Part shown: positions 26,162 to 35,940 of the stretch, piece by piece
Position numbering within the stretch: the first letter of the stretch is position 1
Layout: the number at the start of each line of letters is the position of its first letter
Assembly: GCF_014638275.1 (NCBI RefSeq)
Contig: NZ_BMFJ01000001.1
Location: forward strand, 1,972,338-2,036,337
Direction: 5' to 3'
DNA: 64,000 bases
From: Primorskyibacter flagellatus
GTDB taxonomy: Bacteria; Pseudomonadota; Alphaproteobacteria; Rhodobacterales; Rhodobacteraceae
Notes under the pieces: generated by a model
Told to the model about the DNA's origin: nothing
Database searches by the model: none
What the model saw: the letters and a program-made list of their open reading frames with translations, nothing else
Translations under genes and position numbers: made by a program

Positions 26162-26791
26162 ATGGCCAAGACGGACCCCTTCGGATTCGACATGTCGATA
26201 TCTTCCGCAAAGAAGAAGACCAATCGCGGGCGGCGGGGCATGTCGGGCGCGTCGGAGACCTCGACCAAGGTCTGCGAACATCCGGGCTGCGAGGAGGCGG
26301 GGCTGTACCGCGCGCCCAAGGCGCCGGACGTGCTGGACGAGTATTACTGGTTCTGCCAGCAGCATGTGCGGGAATACAACCTCAAGTGGAACTTCTTCGA
26401 CGGCACGACCGAAGCCGAGATGAATGCCCAGATGTCCAAGGACAAGGTCTGGGAACGTGACACCAAGCCGCTTGGGGACCCGGAAGCGCGGGCCTGGGCG
26501 CGGCTCGGCATCGACGATCCGCATCAGGTTCTGGGGTCGAATGCCACGCGCAATCCCGGGCGCGGTGCGGACAGTGTCACGACAAAACGCCTGCCCTCGA
26601 CGGAGCGTCGCGCGATCGAAATCCTGGAAGCCAAGGATCACTGGACGAAGGCCGAGGTCCGCAAGAGCTACAAGGCGCTCATCAAGGTGCTGCACCCGGA
26701 CATGAACGGCGGCGACCGGAGCCAGGAGGAACAGCTGCAGCTGGTCGTCTGGGCCTGGGACCAGATCAAGGACAGCCGGAACTTCAAGTAG
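26162..26791 (+). CDS. J-domain protein (DnaJ-like, C-terminal J domain)
   Basis: 209 aa. The J domain is at the C-terminus (about residues 155-207), with helix II KAEVRKSYKALIKVLHPD and the HPD triad at 178-180, which stimulates DnaK ATPase. Upstream is a possible zinc site, CEHPGCEEAGLYRAP...FCQQH. Rhodobacterales carry this architecture near bolA and cobS as I recall. The following gene starts at the base after the stop. Confidence 0.9.
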   Translation: MAKTDPFGFDMSISSAKKKTNRGRRGMSGASETSTKVCEHPGCEEAGLYRAPKAPDVLDEYYWFCQQHVREYNLKWNFFDGTTEAEMNAQMSKDKVWERDTKPLGDPEARAWARLGIDDPHQVLGSNATRNPGRGADSVTTKRLPSTERRAIEILEAKDHWTKAEVRKSYKALIKVLHPDMNGGDRSQEEQLQLVVWAWDQIKDSRNFK

Positions 26792-27823
26792 ATGCGCAGT
26801 TCGCGGGTGATCCACGTCGTCTCTGCCCATGCCGAGGGCGAGGTCGGGGATGTCATCACGGGCGGGGTCTCGCCGCCCCCGGGCGCGACGCTCTGGGACC
26901 AGCGGCGCTGGCTGGCGGAGGATCAGCGGCTGCGGCGCTTCATGCTGAACGAACCGCGCGGCGGGGTGTTCCGGCATGTGAACCTGCTGGTGCCGCCGAA
27001 GACCCCGGGCGCGGATGTCGGCTTCCTTATCATGGAGCCGGAGGACACGCCGCCGATGTCCGGTTCGAACTCCATCTGCGTTGCCACGGTCGTTCTGGAT
27101 ACCGGCGTCGTGCCGATGCAGGAGCCGGTCACGGAACTGGTGCTGGAAGCCCCCGGCGGTCTGGTCCGCGTGCGCGCGGAATGCCGGGACGGCAAGGCTC
27201 AGCGGATTTTCGTCGAAAACCTCCCTTCCTTCGCCGGGCGGCTGGCGGAACCGCTCGACGTGCCGGGACTGGGACGGATCACCCTGGACACGGCCTTCGG
27301 CGGGGACAGCTTTGTCGTGGTGGATCCGGAGAGGCTGGGCGTCAGGCTTGAACGTGCCCGCGCGCGGGAGATCGCCGAACTTGGCATCCGCATCACCAAT
27401 GCCGCCAACGCCGCCTTCCGCTTCGATCACCCCGAGCGGCCGGACTGGCAACATCATTCCTTCTGCCTCTTCGCCGGGGCGGTCGAGCGTGACGGAACGG
27501 CCCTGCGCGCCCAGTCCGTCGTGGCAATCCAGCCGGGCAAGCTGGACCGCTCTCCGACCGGCACGGCGGTTTCGGCCCGCATGGCGCTGCTGCACGCACG
27601 CGGAGAGATGACGGAGGCCGACAGTTTCACCGGCGTCTCGATCATCGGATCGGAATTCAGCGGCCGCATCCTCGGAACCACAAACGTCGGCGGCCTTGAC
27701 GCGATCCGGCCCGAAATCGGCGGACGGGGCTGGGTGACTGGCATTCATCAGCACATGCTGGACCCCTCGGATCCCTGGCCCGAAGGCTACCGCCTGTCGG
27801 ATACCTGGCCGGAGCGGCAATAG
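26792..27823 (+). CDS. Proline racemase-family protein with Ser/Thr in place of both catalytic Cys
   Basis: 343-aa member of the proline racemase/hydroxyproline epimerase/dehydratase superfamily. In racemases and 4-hydroxyproline epimerases both acid/base residues are Cys (MCGHG and SPCGT motifs). Here they are S90 (MSGSN) and T256 (DRSPTGTA). A Thr at the second site is known in trans-3-hydroxy-L-proline dehydratases, so a dehydratase or other lyase is more likely than a racemase, but the Ser/Thr pair leaves activity open. Start ATG directly abuts the J-domain gene stop, so they are co-transcribed. Convergent with the anti-sigma gene. Confidence 0.85.
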   Translation: MRSSRVIHVVSAHAEGEVGDVITGGVSPPPGATLWDQRRWLAEDQRLRRFMLNEPRGGVFRHVNLLVPPKTPGADVGFLIMEPEDTPPMSGSNSICVATVVLDTGVVPMQEPVTELVLEAPGGLVRVRAECRDGKAQRIFVENLPSFAGRLAEPLDVPGLGRITLDTAFGGDSFVVVDPERLGVRLERARAREIAELGIRITNAANAAFRFDHPERPDWQHHSFCLFAGAVERDGTALRAQSVVAIQPGKLDRSPTGTAVSARMALLHARGEMTEADSFTGVSIIGSEFSGRILGTTNVGGLDAIRPEIGGRGWVTGIHQHMLDPSDPWPEGYRLSDTWPERQ

Positions 27824-27829
27824 CGCGCT

Positions 27830-28531
27830 TCAGATCGCCTCAACCTGCCCCACGGCGACAACCGCGCCGGTCGGCTGGCCGGTCGGGGAGCCGCCGCCGG
27901 GTTCGTCGGAAATCGCCAGGACGGCATTCGGCACCCGTGCGGCGAGATCGGCGGGCAGGGTGATGACCTCGTGCGCCGATCCGTCGGGCCACACGATGAC
28001 CGACACCGGTGCCGCGCCTTCCGAAATCAGCCAGAATTCAAGCGACCGGCCCGGCGGATGGCCCCCTGTCTGGTGGCGCAGGTCCAGCGTGCCGGTGTCG
28101 GCGTCATAGGCGGCGGCGAATATCAGGCTGTTGTCCTCTGCCGCGATGCGGGCGGTGAATTCCGGTGCGGCGGGCGACATCAGGCCGGACGTCATGACCA
28201 CCCAGGCGAGTGTGGCCGCCAGCAGGCCGCCGATCGCGTAGCCAAGCAGGCCGAAGCGACGACGCGGCGCGGTGGTGACCGGCGTGTCCAGAGCGGCCTC
28301 GATCCCGCGCCACAGGGCGGCGGGCGGCGCAACCTCGGGTGCGTCGTCGGTCAGGCGCACGAAATCCTCGGCCCAGGCGGCGACCTCGGCGCGCAGGGCC
28401 GCGTCGCCACCGAGCCGCGCCTCGAAGGCGCGACGCTCGGCCGCGGGCATCAGCCCAAGGACGTATTCCGCCGCGAGGATGCGGTCGTCATCGTCTCCGG
28501 TGTCGGGCGCGTCGATCATTCCGACAGACAT
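27830..28531 (-). CDS. Anti-sigma factor (RskA-like membrane protein)
   Basis: 233 aa. The N-terminal ~85 residues ([23 protein letters not shown]) form the sigma-binding helical domain; one membrane helix follows at about 97-120 ([23 protein letters not shown]), and the periplasmic part is an anti-sigma-K (RskA) C-terminal domain. It overlaps the upstream sigma gene by 16 nt (or by 4 nt, ATGA, if it starts at 28519). It should hold that sigma factor inactive at the membrane until a signal triggers release. Confidence 0.88.
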   Translation of the reverse strand: MSVGMIDAPDTGDDDDRILAAEYVLGLMPAAERRAFEARLGGDAALRAEVAAWAEDFVRLTDDAPEVAPPAALWRGIEAALDTPVTTAPRRRFGLLGYAIGGLLAATLAWVVMTSGLMSPAAPEFTARIAAEDNSLIFAAAYDADTGTLDLRHQTGGHPPGRSLEFWLISEGAAPVSVIVWPDGSAHEVITLPADLAARVPNAVLAISDEPGGGSPTGQPTGAVVAVGQVEAI

Positions 28532-29058
28532 TCCTTCAGCTTCATCAGGCTGCGGCGCAGCCAGGTTCTCATCGTGTTGAGCGGCACCTCGAAACGGGCG
28601 GCCAGCTCGGCATAGGTTTCGCCTTCCAGATAGGCACGGCGCACGGCCTCGGCCCGGTCCGGCGGCAGGCGGGTGAAACAGTCGACGATCCGTGCCCGGT
28701 CCGACGACGCCATGGCAAGCGCCTCGGGTCCCGGTGCGGCATCGGGCAGCGCCTCCGCCTCGTCAAGATCGCCGCCGCTGAACCGGCGGGCGCGCAGGCG
28801 GTCGATCGCATGATTGCGCGCGATGGTGATCAGCCAGGTCATCGGGGAATACCCGCCCGCCCTGTACCGGTCGGCATTGCGCCAGATCTTGACGTATATT
28901 TCCTGCACGGATTCTTCTGTTTCTGCTTCCGACTTCAAGATACGCAGCACGGTCCCGAAGAGTTTCGCAGAGGTCCGACGGTACAGATCGGCAAAGGCCG
29001 CGCGGTCGCCGGCGGCGGTCGCGTCGATCAGCGCCTCGATCTCCTCCCGAGTGGTCAT
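28516..29058 (-). CDS. ECF-family RNA polymerase sigma factor
   Basis: 180-aa extracytoplasmic-function sigma factor with sigma-2 ([39 protein letters not shown], then [15 protein letters not shown]) and sigma-4 ([46 protein letters not shown]). AAGGAG precedes the ATG. Co-transcribed with its RskA-like anti-sigma gene. Divergent from cobS. Confidence 0.93.
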   Translation of the reverse strand: MTTREEIEALIDATAAGDRAAFADLYRRTSAKLFGTVLRILKSEAETEESVQEIYVKIWRNADRYRAGGYSPMTWLITIARNHAIDRLRARRFSGGDLDEAEALPDAAPGPEALAMASSDRARIVDCFTRLPPDRAEAVRRAYLEGETYAELAARFEVPLNTMRTWLRRSLMKLKECLSE

Positions 29059-29193
29059 CGTGCTCCTTCATCCGGGACGCCGCCCGAATTGGACGCGGGA
29101 CAACCCATTTTTGCCCTTTCCCTCACTTTCGGCTTCGATATGTTGCACCACGGGCCGCGTGCAAGGCCCGTGCGAGGAAAGGACAGAGCGACC

Positions 29194-30177
29194 ATGGCCG
29201 AGGCAATGACCGATATCAACGCTAAACCGACCGAGGAAATCTCGGTCCGCGAAGTCTTCGGCATTGATACCGACATGGTGGTCAAAGGGTTCGACGACCG
29301 CACCGACCGGGTGCCGGAGATCGACAGCACCTACAAGTTCGACCCGGACACGACGCTCGCCATCCTTGCCGGGTTCTCCCACAATCGCCGCGTCATGGTG
29401 CAGGGCTACCACGGCACGGGCAAGTCGACCCATATCGAACAGGTGGCGGCGCGGCTGAACTGGCCCTGCGTCCGGGTGAACCTCGACAGCCATATCTCGC
29501 GGATCGACCTGATAGGGAAGGACGCGATCAAGCTGAAGGACGGCAAGCAGGTCACCGAATTCCACGAAGGCATCCTGCCCTGGGCCCTGCGCAACCCGAC
29601 CGCCATCGTCTTCGACGAATATGACGCGGGCCGGGCGGACGTGATGTTCGTGATCCAGCGCGTGCTGGAACATGACGGCAAGCTGACGCTCCTCGACCAG
29701 AACGAGGTCATCACCCCGAACAAGTACTTCCGCCTGTTCGCAACGTCCAACACCGTGGGCCTTGGCGACACGACGGGCCTTTACCACGGCACGCAGCAGA
29801 TCAACCAGGCGCAGATGGACCGGTGGAGCCTTGTCGCCACGTTGAACTATCTCTCCCACGACGCGGAAACCGCGATCGTCCTCGCCAAGGCGCCGCATTA
29901 CAACAACGAGAAGGGCCGCAGGCATGTTTCCCAGATGGTGCGCCTGGCGGACCTGACCCGGACGGCCTTCATGAACGGCGACCTGTCGACCGTGATGTCG
30001 CCCAGGACCGTCATCACCTGGGCCCAGAACGCGGAGATTTTCCGCAATATCGGCTATGCCTTCCGCCTGACCTTCCTCAACAAGTGCGATGAGCTTGAAC
30101 GCCAAACGGTAGCCGAATTCTACCAGCGCTGCTTTGACGAGGAACTGCCGGAAAGCGCCGCCTCCTCGGCCGCCTGA
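29194..30177 (+). CDS. cobS: Aerobic cobaltochelatase subunit CobS
   Basis: 327-aa AAA+ ATPase of the CobNST complex, which inserts cobalt into hydrogenobyrinate a,c-diamide in the aerobic vitamin B12 pathway. Walker A is GYHGTGKST (71-79), Walker [11 protein letters not shown]. Sequence and length match the Pseudomonas denitrificans protein. AAAGGA precedes the start. A strong terminator follows, so cobT, 1.5 kb downstream, is transcribed separately here. Confidence 0.96.
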   Translation: MAEAMTDINAKPTEEISVREVFGIDTDMVVKGFDDRTDRVPEIDSTYKFDPDTTLAILAGFSHNRRVMVQGYHGTGKSTHIEQVAARLNWPCVRVNLDSHISRIDLIGKDAIKLKDGKQVTEFHEGILPWALRNPTAIVFDEYDAGRADVMFVIQRVLEHDGKLTLLDQNEVITPNKYFRLFATSNTVGLGDTTGLYHGTQQINQAQMDRWSLVATLNYLSHDAETAIVLAKAPHYNNEKGRRHVSQMVRLADLTRTAFMNGDLSTVMSPRTVITWAQNAEIFRNIGYAFRLTFLNKCDELERQTVAEFYQRCFDEELPESAASSAA

Positions 30178-30195
30178 TCCGCCCCGCCACATGAC

Positions 30196-30224
30196 AAAAG
30201 GGCCGCATCGCGCGGCCCTTTTTT
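30196..30224 (+). terminator. Rho-independent terminator after cobS
   Basis: Eleven-bp stem AAAAGGGCCGC/GCGGCCCTTTT with a 5-nt loop and trailing T residues, 18 nt past the cobS stop. Symmetric A/T tracts mean it can also act on the opposite strand for the FMN reductase gene. Confidence 0.85.
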
Positions 30225-30226
30225 AG

Positions 30227-30255
30227 TTTCATCTTGCCGAAAATATCCCGGGGGG
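30227..30255. repeat. Interspersed 29-bp element, family 3
   Basis: TTTCATCTTGCCGAAAATAT followed by CCCGGGGGG, directly after the cobS terminator. Related copies at 33531 and 35909 (inverted), each at a gene end. Confidence 0.6.
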
Positions 30256-30309
30256 AATTGCTCCGCAGGAGCAAGGGGGGCAGCGCCCCCCCCTGCCCTG
30301 CGTCCGGGC

Positions 30310-30915
30310 TCAGGCCGCCTTGGCCTGATCCGCGTCGCGCGCGGTCATCGTGGCATTGGCCCACCAGACCAGATCGTCCAGCGCCGTCTTGGCCGACGGG
30401 GCGATATGCGCCTCGATGTCCGAGATCGGGCCGTTCTTGCCCATGGGATGCACGGCCATGAAGTCGCCCCCGCCGATGTGCACGGCGTGACGGATCGGCA
30501 CCATCTGCAGCTCCACCGCGATACCGCGCAGATGCTCCAGCGCACGGGCACCGCCGGTGCCGCCGTAGGCAATTGCGGTCATCGGCTTGCGCACCCACTG
30601 GGTGTAGGCCTGATCCAGCGCGTTCTTCAGCGCCCCGGTGATCGAGTGGTTGTACTCCGCCACCGTGAAGATGTAGCCGTCGAATTCATCCATCTTCTCC
30701 TGCCAGGCCACGGCCTTGGGATCCGAAGAGGGCATCCACATGTTCGACGCCGCTTCATTGAACAGCGGCAGGTCGAAATCCTTGAGGTCGACCAGTTCCA
30801 CGTCCATGTCGGTGCGCGCCTGCGCCTGTTCCAGCATCCACTGGGCGGGCTTTTCGGCGAAACGGGTGTCACGGGTGGAGCCGATGACGAGGGCAATCTT
30901 GGGTTTGCGGGACAT
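30310..30915 (-). CDS. NADPH-dependent FMN reductase
   Basis: 201-aa flavodoxin-fold reductase. The FMN phosphate loop is IGSTRDTRFAEKPAQW near residues 11-26, and the conserved PxYN-like segment reads FTVAEYNHSITGALKNALDQAY. Quinone or azo-dye reduction is the usual family activity. GGAG lies 8 nt before the ATG. It stands alone on the minus strand between cobS and cobT. Confidence 0.9.
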   Translation of the reverse strand: MSRKPKIALVIGSTRDTRFAEKPAQWMLEQAQARTDMDVELVDLKDFDLPLFNEAASNMWMPSSDPKAVAWQEKMDEFDGYIFTVAEYNHSITGALKNALDQAYTQWVRKPMTAIAYGGTGGARALEHLRGIAVELQMVPIRHAVHIGGGDFMAVHPMGKNGPISDIEAHIAPSAKTALDDLVWWANATMTARDADQAKAA

Positions 30916-31123
30916 ATGTTGTCTCCCTGTGCTTGGTGTCTGATACGGTGAATATCCGGTGTCGCTGCCGTGCAGAAAACGCCGATACCCGCACACGGGC
31001 TGTGCATTGACGAAGGTCGGGTGCAGGGAACTTCCGTGGACTTCGAGGATTTTGCACAACAGGCCCCTGCAAATTGTGGGGCGCCCGCTCGGGAATTCAA
31101 CATATATGGTGTAATCTCTTTCC

Positions 31124-31507
31124 ATGGACCATATGCGCGCTTTCCTCGTCGCCCTTGGCCTGGCTGCTCCGGCAACCGGGACGGCGGCGCCGGGGGAACC
31201 GGGCGATACGGTGGCGCTGTTTGCGACCTGCGCGGGTCGCTATTCGGCCGAGATGGAACACCGCTGGCTGATCGGACATGACGCGACCGAGATCACGCGC
31301 CACCGGCGCGCGATGATCGACCTCGTCGATGCCGTGCGCACCCCCGACCAGGGTCCGCGCGTGCTGGCCTGGCGGGTGGAGGCGAAGGTCGCGCAGGCCA
31401 TGCTGTTGCAGCGGGCGGACTTCAACACCGACCCGGCGGATGCCGGACGGGCGCGGGATCTGGCGCGGCTGGCGTTGTCGCAATGCGGGGCGCTGATCGT
31501 GGGCTGA
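31124..31507 (+). CDS. Small secreted protein of unknown function
   Basis: 127 aa. A signal peptide (MRAFLVALGLAAPATGTAA) starts at residue 4; initiation may be at the second ATG, 31133, which has GGA upstream. The mature part has two Cys (TCAGRYSAEMEHRW and SQCGAL) that could form a disulfide. No family recognised. It lies 150 nt before cobT on the same strand. Confidence 0.65.
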   Translation: MDHMRAFLVALGLAAPATGTAAPGEPGDTVALFATCAGRYSAEMEHRWLIGHDATEITRHRRAMIDLVDAVRTPDQGPRVLAWRVEAKVAQAMLLQRADFNTDPADAGRARDLARLALSQCGALIVG

Positions 31508-31655
31508 GGGGACTTGACCCGTCACCCGGCGCCGTGCGCAATCGGCTCATGAAACATGTCGGCATCTGCTGGACGGGGAGATGAGCGGACTCGGCCAGCC
31601 GTTTTCGCGCCGCGACCCGCTTGCCGAGGACGGCGCGGAGTGCTTTACCTCTGCC

Positions 31656-33530
31656 ATGAGCAAGTCCAGCGACAATCCCGCCGATCCGTTCAAGAAGGCC
31701 CTCGCCGAGGCCACCAAGGTCATGGCCGACGACCCGGACCTGACGGTCAGCTATTCGGTCGACCCATCTGGTACGTCCGGCGACAACATGCGCCTGCCGC
31801 AGGTCTCGCGCCGGATGACGAAGGACGAAGTGCTGCTGGCGCGCGGCACCGCCGATGCGCTGGCCATGCACCGCCGGTACCACGATGCGGGCACGCATTC
31901 GAAATATGCCCCCGCCGGTCAGATGGCGCGCGATCTCTACGAGGCGATGGAAACGGCGCGTTGTGAGGCCATGGGCGCGCGCGACATGCCGGGCACCGCC
32001 GGAAACATCGACGCCAAGATCGGTGCGGAGGCGAAGCGCGCGGGCTATGAAGGCGTCACGCAGGCCGCCGACGCGCCGCTGCCGATCGCCGCAGGCTACC
32101 TGATCCGCCACCTCGCCACCGGCCGCGACATGCCCGCGGGCGCGCAGAACGTCATGGAACTGTGGCGCGGGTTCATCGAGGATCAGGCTGGCGGGACGCT
32201 CGAGGATCTGTCCGAGAAGCTTTCCAACCAGACCGAATTCGCCCGTTTCGCGCGGCGCATCATCGAAGATCTCGGCTACGGCGATCAGCTTGGCGAGGAC
32301 CCGGACGGGTCGGACGACGCGCAGGATGATGCAACCGAGGACGGGCAGGAGGAAGAGGAACAGCCCGACTCCACCGGTCAGTCGGAGGAGGAAGAGGACG
32401 CCGAGGCTTCCCCGGAACAGTCGCAGGACGAACAGCAGGACCCGTCGGAGGCCACCGTGTCGATGGACGACATGGCCGAGGACGAGATGGGCGAAGAGGC
32501 GGAGATGCCCGAGGGCGAGGCCCCGCTCGAACCGCCCCCCCCGCCGCCCTATTCCGAGGCCGACCCGAACTACACCGTCTTCGCCGCCGATTTCGACGAG
32601 GAGGTCGCGGCGGAGGATCTGGCCGAACCCGTCGAACTGGAGCGCCTGCGCGCCTATCTCGACCAGCAGCTCGAACCGCTCAAGGGCGCGGTCGGACGAC
32701 TGGCGAACAAGCTGCAGCGCCGCCTTCAGGCGCAGCAGAACCGCAGTTGGGAATTCGACAAGGAAGAAGGCGTGCTCGACGCCGGACGGCTGGCCCGTGT
32801 GGTCGCCAACCCGACGACGCCGCTGTCCTTCAAGGTCGAGAAGGACATGGAGTTCCGCGATACCGTCGTGACCCTCCTGCTGGACAACTCCGGCTCCATG
32901 CGGGGCCGCCCGATCTCCATCGCGGCGATCTGCGCCGACGTTCTGGCCCGCACGCTGGAGCGGTGTTCGGTCAAGGTCGAGATCCTCGGATTCACCACCC
33001 GCGCCTGGAAAGGCGGGCAGAGCCGCGAACGCTGGCTGAACGACGGCCGCCCGCAGCAGCCCGGCCGCCTGAACGACCTGCGCCATATCGTCTACAAGTC
33101 CGCGGATGCACCATGGCGTCGCGCGCGGGAAAACCTCGGCCTGATGATGAAGGAAGGTCTGCTGAAGGAAAACATCGACGGTGAGGCGCTGGAATGGGCG
33201 CATCGCCGGATGGTCGGGCGGCGCGAGGCGCGCAAGATCCTCATGGTGATTTCCGACGGGGCGCCGGTGGATGACTCCACGCTCTCGGTGAACCCGGCGA
33301 ACTACCTCGAGAAACACCTGCGCGACGTGATCGCCATGGTCGAGAAGCGCAAGCAGGTCGAACTTCTCGCCATCGGGATCGGGCATGACGTGACCCGCTA
33401 CTACAATCGCGCCGTGACGATCACCGACGTGGATCAGCTGGCCGGAGCGATGACCGAACAGCTTGCCGCGCTTTTCGACAGCGACCCGCGCGCGCGGGCG
33501 CGTTTCGCGGGGATCCGAAAGGCCTCCTGA
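31656..33530 (+). CDS. cobT: Aerobic cobaltochelatase subunit CobT
   Basis: 624-aa partner of CobS in the cobalt chelatase. The N-terminal domain is followed by a very acidic, low-complexity linker (about residues 205-305) and a C-terminal von Willebrand A domain whose MIDAS motif is D410-N-S-G-S-M with the later SDGAP segment. The start at 31656 gives the usual N-terminus ([23 protein letters not shown]); an in-frame GTG/ATG at 31581 would add 25 atypical residues. Separated from cobS by two genes. Confidence 0.95.
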   Translation: MSKSSDNPADPFKKALAEATKVMADDPDLTVSYSVDPSGTSGDNMRLPQVSRRMTKDEVLLARGTADALAMHRRYHDAGTHSKYAPAGQMARDLYEAMETARCEAMGARDMPGTAGNIDAKIGAEAKRAGYEGVTQAADAPLPIAAGYLIRHLATGRDMPAGAQNVMELWRGFIEDQAGGTLEDLSEKLSNQTEFARFARRIIEDLGYGDQLGEDPDGSDDAQDDATEDGQEEEEQPDSTGQSEEEEDAEASPEQSQDEQQDPSEATVSMDDMAEDEMGEEAEMPEGEAPLEPPPPPPYSEADPNYTVFAADFDEEVAAEDLAEPVELERLRAYLDQQLEPLKGAVGRLANKLQRRLQAQQNRSWEFDKEEGVLDAGRLARVVANPTTPLSFKVEKDMEFRDTVVTLLLDNSGSMRGRPISIAAICADVLARTLERCSVKVEILGFTTRAWKGGQSRERWLNDGRPQQPGRLNDLRHIVYKSADAPWRRARENLGLMMKEGLLKENIDGEALEWAHRRMVGRREARKILMVISDGAPVDDSTLSVNPANYLEKHLRDVIAMVEKRKQVELLAIGIGHDVTRYYNRAVTITDVDQLAGAMTEQLAALFDSDPRARARFAGIRKAS

Positions 33531-33558
33531 TCTTCATCTTGCCATAAGCACCCCGGGG
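33531..33558. repeat. Interspersed element, family 3
   Basis: TTCATCTTGCCATAAGCACC then CCGGGGGG, directly after the cobT stop. Diverged copy of the 30227 element. Confidence 0.5.
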
Positions 33559-33645
33559 GGCTAGCCATGTTCGCGCCATTGGCCCGAGGGGCCATGGCGA
33601 CAGGGCAGCGCCCTCCGGCGCCCGCCAACAGACCGGAGGCCCGTC

Positions 33646-35448
33646 ATGAAAAGCGACATGTTCCAGACCTTCGACAGCCCGACCTCTCCCGAACAGGGGC
33701 CACCCCGGCTGGCCGCCCTGCGCGCGCTGATGGCGTCGGAGGGCTGGGATGCGCTGCTCATTCCCCGCGCCGACCGGTTCCAGGGCGAATATGTCGCGCC
33801 GCGGGACGACCGGCTGGCCTGGCTGACGGGTTTTACCGGGTCGGCCGGCTTCGCGCTGGTCACGGCGGATCACGCTCTGGTCTTTGTCGACGGGCGCTAC
33901 CGGGTGCAAGTGCGCGCGCAGGTCGCGCCCGAGTTCACGCCGATGGACTGGCCGGCGCAGACCCATGTCGCCTGGTTGGCTGAGGCCTTTCCCGCGGGTG
34001 CGGTGCTGGCCTATGACCCCTGGCTTCATACGATGGAGGAGATCGGTCGCCTGACCCGCGATCTTCCGTCCATCACCTTCCGGCCGGTGGCAAATCCGAT
34101 CGACCGTATCTGGCCCGACCAGCCCGCGCCGCCCTCTGCCTCGATCTTCGCGCATCCGCTGGAATTCGCGGGCGAAAGCCATGCGGACAAGCGGAACCGC
34201 CTTGGCCGCGAACTGGCCGCGAAGGGCGAGGCGGCGTCGCTCATCACCCTGCCGGATTCCGTCGCCTGGCTGTTCAACATCCGGGGCGCGGACATTCCGA
34301 GGAATCCGATTGCCCATGCCATGGCGCTGCTGCGTGCGGATGGCACCGCGGTGCTGCTGACCGATCCCGGGAAATGCGCGGAGGTGGCGGATCACCTCGG
34401 CCCCGACATCGCGGTCCGACCCGAAAGCGATCTGGCACAGGTACTGGCCGATACCAGCGGGCCTGTCCGGATCGACCCGCAGTCCACCCCGCAGGCGGTT
34501 GCGGACATGCTGGCGGCGGCGGGGATCCCGGCGCGGCACAGCATGGATCCCTGCCGCCTGCCCAAGGCCTGCAAGAATGCGGGCGAACTGTCGGGCATGC
34601 GCGACGCGCATCTGCGCGACGCGGTGGCGATGTGCCGGTTCCTTGCCTGGTTCGAGGGGGCCAGCACGACGGGCCTGAGCGAGATCGACCTCGTCACGCG
34701 GCTCGAGGGGTTCCGCCGCGACACCAACATGCTGCGCGAGATCTCCTTCGACACCATCGCCGGGGCCGGGCCGAACGGCGCCCTGCCCCATTACCGCGTG
34801 ACCAGAGAAACCAACCGCAGGCTGGAAGACGGCGCGCTGATCGTGCTCGACAGCGGCGGGCAGTATCCAGACGGCACCACCGACATCACCCGCACGCTGG
34901 TCGTCGGGGATGCAGGGGCGGAGGAGAAACGGGCCTTCACCCTCGTGCTCAAGGGCATGATCGCGATTTCCCGCGCCCGGTTTCCGCGGGGCGTGGCCGG
35001 GTCGCATCTGGATGCGCTGGCGCGCTATCCGCTCTGGCTGGCGGGGATGGATTACGACCATGGAACCGGGCACGGGGTCGGGGCCTATCTCTGCGTGCAC
35101 GAGGGACCGCAGCGGCTGGCCCGGGGCGGCGACGTGGCGCTGCAGCCGGGCATGATCCTGTCGAACGAGCCGGGATATTACCGCGAGGGTGCCTTCGGTA
35201 TCCGGATCGAAAACCTGATCGCCGTGCAGCCGGCCGCCCCCTTGCCGGGGGGAGATTCCCGTGACATGCTGGATTTCGAAACCCTGACCTGGGTTCCGAT
35301 CGACCGCCATCTGATCGACCCCGCACTGCTGTCGCAAGACGAGCGGGACTGGATCGACAGCTATCACGCCACCTGCCGCGACAAGCTGGGCCCTCTGCTC
35401 CCCGAGGATTGTGGAGCATGGTTCGCCGCCGCGACGGAAAAACTCTGA
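33646..35448 (+). CDS. Xaa-Pro aminopeptidase (M24B, aminopeptidase P family)
   Basis: 600-aa, three-domain aminopeptidase P that cleaves X-Pro bonds at peptide N-termini. The C-terminal pita-bread domain shows the dinuclear metal ligands in order: Asp/Asp in VLDSGGQYPDGTTDITRT, His in DHGTGHGVGAYLCVHEGP, Glu in ILSNEPGYY and Glu in GIRIENL. The long form with two N-terminal creatinase-like domains (FTGSAGFALV) matches the cytosolic 600-residue class. CGGAGG precedes the ATG. Confidence 0.94.
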   Translation: MKSDMFQTFDSPTSPEQGPPRLAALRALMASEGWDALLIPRADRFQGEYVAPRDDRLAWLTGFTGSAGFALVTADHALVFVDGRYRVQVRAQVAPEFTPMDWPAQTHVAWLAEAFPAGAVLAYDPWLHTMEEIGRLTRDLPSITFRPVANPIDRIWPDQPAPPSASIFAHPLEFAGESHADKRNRLGRELAAKGEAASLITLPDSVAWLFNIRGADIPRNPIAHAMALLRADGTAVLLTDPGKCAEVADHLGPDIAVRPESDLAQVLADTSGPVRIDPQSTPQAVADMLAAAGIPARHSMDPCRLPKACKNAGELSGMRDAHLRDAVAMCRFLAWFEGASTTGLSEIDLVTRLEGFRRDTNMLREISFDTIAGAGPNGALPHYRVTRETNRRLEDGALIVLDSGGQYPDGTTDITRTLVVGDAGAEEKRAFTLVLKGMIAISRARFPRGVAGSHLDALARYPLWLAGMDYDHGTGHGVGAYLCVHEGPQRLARGGDVALQPGMILSNEPGYYREGAFGIRIENLIAVQPAAPLPGGDSRDMLDFETLTWVPIDRHLIDPALLSQDERDWIDSYHATCRDKLGPLLPEDCGAWFAAATEKL

Positions 35449-35523
35449 TTTCGTAACAGAACCGTCGCAGGGCTGTCGCAAAGTCGGGACGAGGCCATCA
35501 CCGCCTGCTTGGGAGGGCAAGAC

Positions 35524-35865
35524 ATGACCGATATCACTATTCGCAAGGCCGAGGGGACCTGGACCGTGCGCTCCGGCGGGGCGGTGCTTGGGGAAAGCCG
35601 CAACGCGCTGGAACTGACCGAGGGCAGCTATCCGGCCGTCATCTATTTTCCGCGCGACGACATCGCCATGGCCTTTCTCGACCGGACCGACCACACCACC
35701 CATTGCCCGAAGAAGGGCGACGCGAGCTATTTCTCCATCGTCACCAAGAGCACCACGCACGAGAACGCGGCCTGGTCCTATGAAACCCCGCTGGCGGGGA
35801 TGGAGCAGATCGCGGGTCACATCGCCTTCTACGCCACGGACTACGTGACGGTGGAGCGGGTCTGA
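35524..35865 (+). CDS. DUF427-domain protein
   Basis: 113-aa protein matching DUF427: VRSGGAVLGESRNALELTEGSYPAVIYFPRDDIAMAFL, then HCPKKGDASYFSI and WSYETPL. This is a small beta-tent fold of unknown function. GGGAGGG lies 7 nt before the ATG. Follows the aminopeptidase P gene. Confidence 0.88.
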   Translation: MTDITIRKAEGTWTVRSGGAVLGESRNALELTEGSYPAVIYFPRDDIAMAFLDRTDHTTHCPKKGDASYFSIVTKSTTHENAAWSYETPLAGMEQIAGHIAFYATDYVTVERV

Positions 35866-35908
35866 GGCGCCGGCACCAGGGGGGCGTTGCCCCCCGTCCT
35901 TGCGGACT

Positions 35909-35937
35909 CCCCCCAGGATATTTCAAGCAAGATGAAA
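35909..35937. repeat. Interspersed element, family 3, inverted copy
   Basis: CCCCCCAGGATATTTCAAGC then AAGATGAAA, reverse complement of the 30227 element with a few changes, just after the DUF427 gene and at the end of the ClC gene on the other strand. Confidence 0.6.
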
Positions 35938-35940
35938 GCG

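Noticed and set aside
28339..29193. 285-codon N-terminal extension of cobS
   Set aside because: Antisense to the sigma and anti-sigma genes and Arg-rich; the ATG at 29194 has a ribosome site and gives the normal CobS length.
31104..31134. ATATGGT/ACCATAT inverted pair over the start of the small secreted protein gene
   Set aside because: Seven-bp arms with a long loop; could mask the start codon but too weak to list as a riboregulator.
33421..35820. Long minus-strand reading frame of 799 codons opposite aminopeptidase P
   Set aside because: Antisense to a well-supported gene; its translation is Arg/Pro/His/Gly-rich with no domain, the usual artefact of high third-position GC.
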